Shown piece by piece: positions 57,036 to 64,000 of a DNA stretch of 64,000 nucleotides. A model generated the notes under the pieces. The model worked only from the letters and a program-made list of their open reading frames with translations, had not been told where the DNA came from and searched no databases. The position numbers were made by a program, and so were the translations under genes. Position 1 is the stretch's first letter; the number at the start of each line of letters is the position of its first letter. Source of the DNA: Rhodohalobacter mucosus (lineage in GTDB: Bacteria > Bacteroidota > Rhodothermia > Balneolales > Balneolaceae); the NCBI RefSeq assembly GCF_003150675.1, contig NZ_QGGB01000009.1, forward strand, positions 248,001 to 312,000, in the 5' to 3' direction.

Positions 57036-57533
57036 ATGTCTGAAATTACCCGGGGCCGTGCTCGTGCCGCTACGTGCTGTTCAACACCTCCGGTGTTGCC
57101 GGATGTTGGCATTCGTTTACCCCGGGTTTCACCCGGGGCTAATAATATTGGACGCCTCCCGGCGTCCGGTGGCATAAAATCAGATCGATTGGTCGGAAGG
57201 GTACTCCGTGGTGGCCGAAATCCCTCTTCTGGATTTTGGTGCTGCGGAATTCGGGTTGAATGCATGCAAATGGAATACTTATGAATATGCAATGCTGTGC
57301 CAGCTCCAAGCCCAATCCGCCGGATGGCGGATTAAGGTAAATAGCCCCGGGCGGAAGCCCGGGGAGGGTTGGGCAACAGATCCCGACAACGCCGGATGGC
57401 GTTGAATGTACGGTAGGGGCCGCATTTCTTTAAAATGGTTGCAGAAACTTTTTAGGATAAAGAAATGAAAAATGAACTGCGAATGACGAACGACGAACGA
57501 CGAATTGTGAACTACTAACAAGGGTAGGATAAG
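57036..57533 (+). repeat. Hairpin-array unit 1
   Basis: First of four tandem related units. Six GC-rich hairpins: CAACACC/GGTGTTG (57082-57098), CCCCGGGT/ACCCGGGG (57120-57138), GGACGCC/GGCGTCC (57150-57167), AATCCGCC/GGCGGATT (57314-57333), CCCCGGGC/GCCCGGGG (57345-57364), CAACGCC/GGCGTTG (57387-57404). The last three carry GGAT/GGA loops and mirror the first three. A tail fragment of an earlier unit lies at about 56985-57030. Confidence 0.85.
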
Positions 57534-58031
57534 ATGCCTGAAATTATCCGGGGCCGTGATCGTGCCACTGCGTGCTGTTCAACACCTCCGGTGTTGCCGG
57601 ATGTTGGCTTTCGTTTACCCCGGGTTTCACCCGGGGCTAATAAGATTGGACGCCTCCCGGCGTCCGGTGGTATAAGATCAGATCGATTGGTCGGAAGGGT
57701 ACTCCGTTGTGGCCGGAATTTCTCTTGTGGATTTTGGTGCTGCGGAATTCGGGTTGAATGCATGCAAGTTTAATACCCATGGGTATGCAATGTTGTGCCT
57801 GTACCGAGCCCAATCCGCCGGATGGCGGATTAAGGTCAATAGCCCCGGGCGGAAGCCCAGGGAGGGATAGGCAACTGATCCCGACAACGCCGGATGGCGT
57901 TGAATGTACGGTAGGGGCCGCATTTCTTTAAAATGGTTGCAGAAACTTTTTAGGATAAAGAAATGAAAAATGAACTGCGAATGACGAACGACGAACGACG
58001 AATTGTGAACTACTAACAAGGGTAGGATAAG
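57534..58031 (+). repeat. Hairpin-array unit 2
   Basis: A 498-bp unit with the same order of hairpins and the same flanks as unit 1. It differs mainly in the central region and in one arm of the fifth hairpin. Confidence 0.85.
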
Positions 58032-58713
58032 ATGCCTGAAATTATCCGGGGCCGTGATCGTGCCACTGCGTGCTGTTCAACACCTCCGGTGTTGCCGGAT
58101 GTTGGCTTTCGTTTACCCCGGGTTTCACCCGGGGCTAATAAGATTGGACGCCTCCCGGCGTCCGTAATATGGTAATCAGGGTAATTGATTCGAAAGGGTA
58201 CTCCGTGGTGGCCGGAATTCCCATCGGGACTTTTGTGCTGCAGAATTCGGGTTGAATGCATGCAAGTTTACCCCGGGTTTCATCCGGGGCTAATAAGATT
58301 GGACGCCTCCCGGCGTCCGTTATGGGATAATCGGTGTTTGAAGTCGTAGATATAAGATGCCGCCAAAAATAGAATTAAGAAAATTTTCAGTATCAGAGGT
58401 ATTGATCCCTTTTCTTGAGATGTCTGATTTATTACATGACTTGAGGGGCAAAATTTTTCTGGGGTACTGATTTCGAAATCTGTCCAAATCCCCAATCCGC
58501 CGGATGGCGGATTAAGGTCAATAGCCCCGGGCGGAAGCCCGGGGAGGGTTGGGCAACTGATCCCGACAACGCCGGATGGCGTTGAATATGTGGTGGTAGC
58601 CGCATTCCTTTAAATGGGTTGCAGTAACTATTTAGGCAAAAGAAATGAAAAATGAACTGCGAACGACGAATGACGAACTGCGAACACCGAACTACTAACA
58701 AGGGGAGGATAAG
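58032..58713 (+). repeat. Hairpin-array unit 3, rearranged
   Basis: 682 bp. The left hairpins appear, then a second copy of CCCCGGGT(TTCAT)CCGGGG and GGACGCC/GGCGTCC at 58270-58318, then ~180 bp of unlike AT-rich sequence (58320-58490), and the right hairpins. This reads as insertion or recombination in one unit. Confidence 0.8.
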
Positions 58714-59090
58714 GTGCCTGAAATTACCAGGGGCCGTGCTCGTGCCACTACGTGCTGTTCAACACCTCCGGTGTTGACGGATGTTGGCTTTCGTTTACCC
58801 CGGGTTTCACCCGGGGCTAATAAGATTGGACGCCCCCCGGCGTCCGGTGGCATAAAATCAGATCGATTGGTCGGAAGGGTACTCCGTTGTGGCCGAAATC
58901 CCTCTTCTGGATTTTGGTGCTGCGGAATTCGGGTTGAATGCATGCAAATGGAATACTTATGGATATGCAATGCTGTGCCAGCTCCAAGCCCAATCCGCCG
59001 GATGGCGGATTAAGGTCAATAGCCCCGGGCGGAAGCCCGGGGAGGGTTAGGCAACTGATCCCGACAACGCCGGATGGCGTTGAATATGTG
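58714..59090 (+). repeat. Hairpin-array unit 4, 3'-truncated
   Basis: Same order of six hairpins as unit 1; similarity stops shortly after the last one (near 59090). The remaining space to 59234 is simple sequence with ACCACTGACC repeats. Open frames occur on both strands of all units but are not supported as genes. Confidence 0.8.
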
Positions 59091-59234
59091 GTGGGGTGTT
59101 CTGAAAAAGGCCTGATATACTTTTTTGGATAAAAGTAACAGGCAATGAACTGCGAACTTTTATCACCGAACAACTAACTACCAACAACAAACCACTGACC
59201 ACTGACCACTGACCACCAACAAACAACCAAAACC

Positions 59235-60494
59235 CTAAAATCTCGGATTTACAATATTGTTGTAGATCGATCCAAAGGTGTAGCTGAATCCAAATGAAAT
59301 GGAATAATCGTAGGAGGTAGGACGCTGAACACCGCGAAGGATGGATTCGGGATCATTGGGATCCACGTCGCTGGGCAGCTGAAGGGCCAGCTGATCATTG
59401 ATGATCCGGTAACGTCCGGAAAGGCTCAGGGAAAGCCCGCGAACAATGCGAATATTGAAGGATGGGTTCACCTCAAAACGGTTAATGGAGGTGTCATGAA
59501 AAAAGTGGCTTCCGGCGGCCCGTATATCAATGCGTCCCCATCGTTGGTCATATCGAAGCCGCGCACTCAGCTCCTGCGACATAATGGTCTCCTGATCCTT
59601 AAAAAAGATGGTTGTGTTGAAGTACCTGCGAAACATAGGCGTTACCTGGTACTGAATCACAAAACGCCGCTCCTGAAATTCTGAATAGGGGAAGAAGTTG
59701 TACTCAACAGCCGGTGCAATGTATGTATTAAGCGCAATGTTTCCGGTCCGGCTGAACCTGGCACTTCCAAACAGTGCAACCGTGGCATGGTCGTTCAGAC
59801 TGTACCCGACCATTCCCCAGGTATTTCCCCAGTCGCGGTTGATATTCAGGGTCCGGTCGCTCAGGTCCAACCGCCTGCGGTTTATTTCACCGCGTGCATT
59901 AAAGCGTATTTTCCAGATGTGCGTAGTACGTTCCGCTTCTAGTCCGCTGAAAAAGCCTGCATTCAGCTCACGCTCCTGTCCGCTGATATTGGATCGCATA
60001 TTGATATCAAATACCCAGTTATTCCATGGGTCGTCAATCTCTTCAGTCTGAATATCCTCACCTTCGCCGGGGGCATCGAAGAAAACATCAAGATTATTCA
60101 TAGCCACCGTATTCACAACAAAAGGGACCAAACCGAGTTTAATGTACCGGTTCAGGCCAATACGCCGTTCATCACCTGAGTCTGTGCTTGGAGAGACGTA
60201 CCTGAGCGTATCAGATTGTGAGCTTTCCACGGTCAGGTCAGAAAAAACGAGGGTATATTCGCGGCCGCCGCCTCCCGTCGACTGATCGTTGATCAGCAAA
60301 TAGATGGAGGCGTCCTGCTGATCCCTTACATAGTTCACAAATGTTATGTTGGTACGTATGTAATTGACATCGCAGGCTCTGCAGTCAAGAAAAACATTCG
60401 GAATAGGATCCGGCCCGTCAACTGACTGTGCCGCTGCAGTACTGCAGTAAAAGAGCAGAAATAGAAAAAAAATGGCTGATAATGAGCGGTTCAC
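59235..60494 (-). CDS. Outer-membrane beta-barrel protein, unknown function
   Basis: A 419-residue protein with a signal peptide (ends STAAAQ). After a short Cys-containing stretch (FLDCRACDVNYIRT) comes a long series of amphipathic strands ending in the aromatic NPRF typical of outer-membrane barrels. I do not recognise the family. The start is GTG 60494. Divergent from the potassium channel gene. Confidence 0.75.
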   Translation of the reverse strand: MNRSLSAIFFLFLLFYCSTAAAQSVDGPDPIPNVFLDCRACDVNYIRTNITFVNYVRDQQDASIYLLINDQSTGGGGREYTLVFSDLTVESSQSDTLRYVSPSTDSGDERRIGLNRYIKLGLVPFVVNTVAMNNLDVFFDAPGEGEDIQTEEIDDPWNNWVFDINMRSNISGQERELNAGFFSGLEAERTTHIWKIRFNARGEINRRRLDLSDRTLNINRDWGNTWGMVGYSLNDHATVALFGSARFSRTGNIALNTYIAPAVEYNFFPYSEFQERRFVIQYQVTPMFRRYFNTTIFFKDQETIMSQELSARLRYDQRWGRIDIRAAGSHFFHDTSINRFEVNPSFNIRIVRGLSLSLSGRYRIINDQLALQLPSDVDPNDPESILRGVQRPTSYDYSISFGFSYTFGSIYNNIVNPRF

Positions 60495-60674
60495 TGTCTG
60501 TTTTAGAGTATTGCAGGTGATTATACGCAGGCAGGGAAGGTAACCATTCTAAGGTTAGAATTTCCAATGAATCAGCTTTTACGACGTTACAAAGGGTAAA
60601 AATTTTTAAACACAAACAATTTGGAATATTTTACTTCTACCTGATCTGTTCAGGATAACCCAGACTTTTGCCAT

Positions 60675-62378
60675 TTGAAATTTCTAGGCTCACAACTTTC
60701 CTACTTTTTTGCCAACAGGCGTACCCGTACCAATGTTGTAAAACTGCTCAAATTTATTGCGGTTCTGGTACTGATGTATGTGGCCTATTCCATTCTTTTC
60801 CATTACGTATCTCTTTACGAGGGGCAGGAGCATAGCTGGATTACAGGTTTTTACTGGGTTCTTGTTACCATGTCGACTCTCGGTTTTGGCGATATAGTGT
60901 TTTCATCCGATCTGGGCCGCGCTTATTCCATGCTGGTTCTTTTTTCCGGTGTGCTGTTCTTGCTTGTGATGCTGCCGTTTACGTTCATCGAGTTTTTCTA
61001 TGCTCCATGGATGAAAGCCATGAACCAGGCACGTGCGCCAAAGAAGCTGCCCCAGGGTACGCACGACCATGTGATCATCACAAACCTGGATGCCATTACG
61101 GAAGCACTGATCAGAAAGCTGGCCGCCTATAAAATTGAGTATGCTATTCTGGAGCCCGATCTTCAAAAAGCATTGGACCTGGCTGATGCGGGTTATACGG
61201 TTGTAAACAGCGATCCCACTGACTATGAGACATACCATAACCTCTGCATTGAAAAGGCCAACCTTGTAGTCGCTACCGGTGCCGATACAGAGAATACCAA
61301 CGTTGCCTTTACGGTTCGTGAATTCAACAAGAATACAAAGATTGTTGCCACAGCGGTTTCTTCAGACTCGGTTGATATTCTGCAGCTTGCCGGAGCGAAT
61401 TATGTGTTGCAAATGGGTGAAATTCTGGGCCGTTCACTGGCCCGCAGAACCCTTGGAGGCAATGCGCGCGTTCACGTAATTGGGCATATTGATGAACTGG
61501 TGATTGGTGAATCGACGGCACAGGAAACACCGCTGGTCGGGAAAACCCTTAAAGACAGCCGCATTCGTGAGTCGACAGGAGCCAGTGTTGTCGGTATCTG
61601 GGAGCGGGGCAAATTTTCACAGCCAATGCCCGATACATTGATCACAGATAAAACGGTTCTGGTTCTTGCAGGTACGGTTGAACAGCTTCGAAATTACGAC
61701 GAGCTGGTCAGTATCTACCATGTTTCCGACAAACCCGTGGTGATTATCGGTGCGGGACGTGTGGGACGTGCAGCAGCCAAATCGCTTGAAGAGAGGCATA
61801 TTGACTACCGGATTATCGATAAAAACCCGGATCGCATCCGTGACAAGGAGAAATATATACTGGGTGACGCTGCAGATCACGAAGTGTTGAAAAAAGCAGG
61901 TATTGAGGAGTCGCATACGGCACTAATTACAACGCATGATGATGATATCAACATCTACCTTACCATCTACAGCCGCAGACTCTGCCCAAATATGCAGATT
62001 ATCAGCCGTGCTACCTACGAAAAGAATATTAACACGATGCACCGTGCGGGCGCTGATTTCGTGATGTCGTACGCGACGATGGGTGCCAATTCCATCTTTA
62101 ATATTCTGGAAGGCCAGGATGTGTTGACGCTCGCTGAAGGGCTGAATATCTTTAATCACAAGGTAAAGGAGACGCTTGCAGGCAAATCACTCATCGAGTC
62201 GGATATACGAAAGGAGACCGGCTGTACGGTTCTTGCCATTAATTGTAACAACAAGGGAATGCTCGTGAGCCCTGCCCCCGACCATCGAATGAAGGCCGGT
62301 GAAGAGCTGATACTGATCGGTTCACCTGAGGGTGAGAATGATTTTAACTACCGTTACGAAAAAAACAACGAAAAGTAA
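60675..62378 (+). CDS. Two-helix potassium channel with two RCK domains
   Basis: A 567-residue protein: two membrane helices with the selectivity filter TLGFGD at residues 68-73, then two tandem RCK/TrkA-N domains (from about residue 129 and about 350, the second with VVIIGAGRVGRAAAKSL) each followed by a TrkA-C domain. This is a ligand-gated K+ channel of the MthK/Kch type. The start is TTG 60675. Its stop codon abuts that of the convergent TrkH gene. Confidence 0.92.
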   Translation: MKFLGSQLSYFFANRRTRTNVVKLLKFIAVLVLMYVAYSILFHYVSLYEGQEHSWITGFYWVLVTMSTLGFGDIVFSSDLGRAYSMLVLFSGVLFLLVMLPFTFIEFFYAPWMKAMNQARAPKKLPQGTHDHVIITNLDAITEALIRKLAAYKIEYAILEPDLQKALDLADAGYTVVNSDPTDYETYHNLCIEKANLVVATGADTENTNVAFTVREFNKNTKIVATAVSSDSVDILQLAGANYVLQMGEILGRSLARRTLGGNARVHVIGHIDELVIGESTAQETPLVGKTLKDSRIRESTGASVVGIWERGKFSQPMPDTLITDKTVLVLAGTVEQLRNYDELVSIYHVSDKPVVIIGAGRVGRAAAKSLEERHIDYRIIDKNPDRIRDKEKYILGDAADHEVLKKAGIEESHTALITTHDDDINIYLTIYSRRLCPNMQIISRATYEKNINTMHRAGADFVMSYATMGANSIFNILEGQDVLTLAEGLNIFNHKVKETLAGKSLIESDIRKETGCTVLAINCNNKGMLVSPAPDHRMKAGEELILIGSPEGENDFNYRYEKNNEK

Positions 62379-63893
62379 TCAGTTTCTCCAGAACCAGGGC
62401 GTGAAGATCACCAGTATGGTAAACAGTTCAAGCCTGCCAATCAGCATAAGAATTGTCAAAACCCACTTGCCGAAGGCAGGTACATGCGCGTAATTGTCAA
62501 TCGGACCGAATTCACCCCAGCCGGGGCCGATATTCCCAAGACTTGCAATACTTGCGCCCATCGAAGAGACAAGATCAAAACCGAGTGAACTCATGATCAG
62601 AGAGCCGATGGCAAATATGAAAAAGTACAGTACAAAGAACCCCAGAATGGTTTTCAGGATTGGCGTCTCAATCACCCGGTCGCCTATACGTACCGGGATA
62701 ACGGCCTGAGGGTGAATCAGCTGGCGAAATTCTCTGGCTATGTTCTTTGTAATGATCATAATGCGGATCATTTTGATGCCTCCTCCGGTAGAACCGGCAC
62801 ATCCCCCTGTAAAAAAGAGAAGAAAGAGGAGAAAGGATGCGAGCGGCTGCCATATGGCATAATTATCCGATCCGAAACCCGTGGTGGTAATAATTGAGAC
62901 AACCTGAAAACTGCCGTAGCGAAAAGCGTCGCCGATGGAGTAGCTGTTTGAAATCCAGAGTGCCGCGGATATTGCCAATATAAAAATGACGGTCAGAAAG
63001 GTATAGAATCGGATTTCCCTGTTTCTGAAAAAACCTGAAGCATTGCCTGAGAATAACCGGTAGTGCATTGCGAAGTTGATACCGGCCAGGAACATGAATA
63101 CGGTAATGATGATATCGACATATACCGAGTCGAAGGCGGCAACGGACGCATTTTTTGTGGAAAAACCTCCGGTGGCAAGCGTGGAAAAGGCGTGATTAAT
63201 CGCTTCAAACCAATCCATTGATGGATGAGCCCAAAGAAGTATAAACTGAACGGCTGTCATCCCGATATAGACGGACCATAGAAGAAATGCCGTTTCCTGA
63301 ACCCTGGGCGTAAGCTTGTCCGATTTTGAACCCGAATATTCGGCCTGAAAGAGCTGCATACCGCCGATACCGAGCAGCGGAAGCAGGGCCAGACTGAGCA
63401 CAATGATACCCATACCGCCCAGCCAGTGCGACAGGGATCTCCAGAAAAGCAGGCTTTTATCAATGTTTTCAATGGCCGGATTTACAAAGCCATGACTGGT
63501 AGCTCCGCCCAGGATTGTGGCGCCGGTGGTGGTGAGGCCGCTCATTGTTTCAAAAACTGCATCCGTATAGGAATCGAGCGTGCCGCTAAGCGTAAAGGGA
63601 AATGCTCCAACCAGTGAACCGACAAACCAGGCAAGCGATACGATAAGAAAAGCCTCCCGGATCCTGATTTCGTGTTTGGGTCGGAATACAATAAAAAGAA
63701 ATGCACCGCCGGCCATGGCGGAAACGGCGGTCAGGAGAAATGCGCTCCAGGATGCTTCATCATATAGCAGTGCGACCAATACAGGGGCCAGCATAGAAGC
63801 TCCCAGAAAAAAGATCAACCCTCCGAGAATACCGGTTACAGGTTTCAGATCAATCCTGGGCCTGTTAACTCCGATTTCAAGGCGTTCAATCAT
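62379..63893 (-). CDS. trkH: TrkH/KtrB-family potassium uptake protein
   Basis: A 504-residue membrane protein with four repeated M1-P-M2 parts; filter segments appear as SGLTTTGATIL near residue 118, STLATGGFSTKN near residue 239, ITTTGFGSDNY and ASLGNIGPGWGEFG. It is the ion-conducting part of a TrkAH system and lies three bases after the TrkA-like gene, whose end is at the window edge. Confidence 0.95.
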   Translation of the reverse strand: MIERLEIGVNRPRIDLKPVTGILGGLIFFLGASMLAPVLVALLYDEASWSAFLLTAVSAMAGGAFLFIVFRPKHEIRIREAFLIVSLAWFVGSLVGAFPFTLSGTLDSYTDAVFETMSGLTTTGATILGGATSHGFVNPAIENIDKSLLFWRSLSHWLGGMGIIVLSLALLPLLGIGGMQLFQAEYSGSKSDKLTPRVQETAFLLWSVYIGMTAVQFILLWAHPSMDWFEAINHAFSTLATGGFSTKNASVAAFDSVYVDIIITVFMFLAGINFAMHYRLFSGNASGFFRNREIRFYTFLTVIFILAISAALWISNSYSIGDAFRYGSFQVVSIITTTGFGSDNYAIWQPLASFLLFLLFFTGGCAGSTGGGIKMIRIMIITKNIAREFRQLIHPQAVIPVRIGDRVIETPILKTILGFFVLYFFIFAIGSLIMSSLGFDLVSSMGASIASLGNIGPGWGEFGPIDNYAHVPAFGKWVLTILMLIGRLELFTILVIFTPWFWRN

Positions 63894-63895
63894 GA

Positions 63896-64000
63896 TCAGA
63901 AAAGGTTTTCCACTTTTTTGATGGCTTTGGGCAGCGCCAGGATGATAACCCTGTCATTTTCGCGGATCACCGAATTTCCGGTGGCAATCTCCACCGATTT
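63896..64000 (-). CDS. trkA: TrkA-like regulatory subunit, C-terminal end
   Basis: Only the last 34 codons are in the window, ending NDRVIILALPKAIKKVENLF and TGA (63898-63896). This is a TrkA-C-type ending, and the gene is directly upstream of trkH with a two-base gap, so it is the NAD/ATP-sensing partner of TrkH. Its 5' part lies outside the window. Confidence 0.8.
   Translation of the reverse strand, partial: KSVEIATGNSVIRENDRVIILALPKAIKKVENLF

Noticed and set aside
57033-59013. Repeated open frames of 70-100 codons on both strands of the hairpin array
   Set aside because: They arise from GC-rich hairpins present in each unit, occur on both strands at once, and give Arg/Pro/Gly-rich sequences without domains.
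57036-59090. CRISPR array
   Set aside because: Units are ~500 bp with internal palindromes, no 25-40-bp repeat/spacer pattern and no cas genes.
60546-60561. ATTCTA-AGGT-TAGAAT palindrome between the barrel protein and K+ channel genes
   Set aside because: Short arms that chance can easily give; no supporting context.

Overview
The window reads as a chromosomal segment of a Bacteroidota-group bacterium, most likely Balneolota/Rhodothermota-like. The grounds are gene content (DUF2490, DUF4382, CreD operon, 6-bladed propeller lipoproteins, secreted S9 and M14 peptidases, stand-alone citramalate synthase), A-rich sequence rather than strong Shine-Dalgarno sites before many starts, several TTG/GTG starts, and TAnnTTTG-like promoter elements. 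This placement is inference; no rRNA or tRNA gene was recognised.

Layout. 1-7.9 kb: end of a sensor kinase, a cupin phosphomannose-isomerase-like protein, a bifunctional RelA/SpoT enzyme, then HU, RuvX, peptide deformylase and Met-tRNA formyltransferase packed together, an ankyrin protein and GAPDH. 8-14.5 kb: secreted S9 peptidase, secreted GH13 amylase, lipoprotein amidohydrolase, OsmC protein. 14.9-26.9 kb: a branched-chain amino-acid block, ilvB-ilvN-ilvC-cimA-leuA-leuC-leuD-leuB on the minus strand, with ilvD divergent. 26.9-30.1 kb: a CreD membrane operon with its own HTH regulator. 30.1-34.1 kb: a propeller lipoprotein with a tiny secreted protein, bracketed by two ~560-bp direct repeats, then a Y-family polymerase. 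34.4-38.5 kb: envelope proteins and an AbgT transporter. 38.7-47.5 kb: the histidine cluster hisG-D-C-B-H-A, then a lipoprotein serpin on the opposite strand, then hisF-E. 47.9-56.9 kb: DUF4382 lipoprotein, a thiamine-binding-like protein, M14 peptidase, lepA, a small secreted protein, lepB, rlmN. 57-59.1 kb: a tandem array of ~500-bp units built from GC-rich hairpins. 59.2-64 kb: an outer-membrane barrel protein and a potassium module (RCK channel, TrkH, end of TrkA).

The two amino-acid clusters share a striking control design. A 23-codon reading frame with eight His codons lies just upstream of hisG. A frame whose last 25 codons hold 17 Ile/Leu codons lies just upstream of ilvB and is followed by two mutually exclusive stems. 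Neither leader is followed by a classical hairpin plus U-run, so if they are attenuators the mechanism may not be the enterobacterial one. LeuA here also ends where the leucine-sensing domain would normally begin, which fits a shift of control from the enzyme to the leader.

Other points for a second look are a candidate duplicated small RNA whose terminator stem differs between copies but still pairs, the hairpin array, a decayed phosphatase-like N-terminus on HisB, the serpin inside the his cluster, and perfect operator-like palindromes at the CreD operon and between the serpin and hisF.
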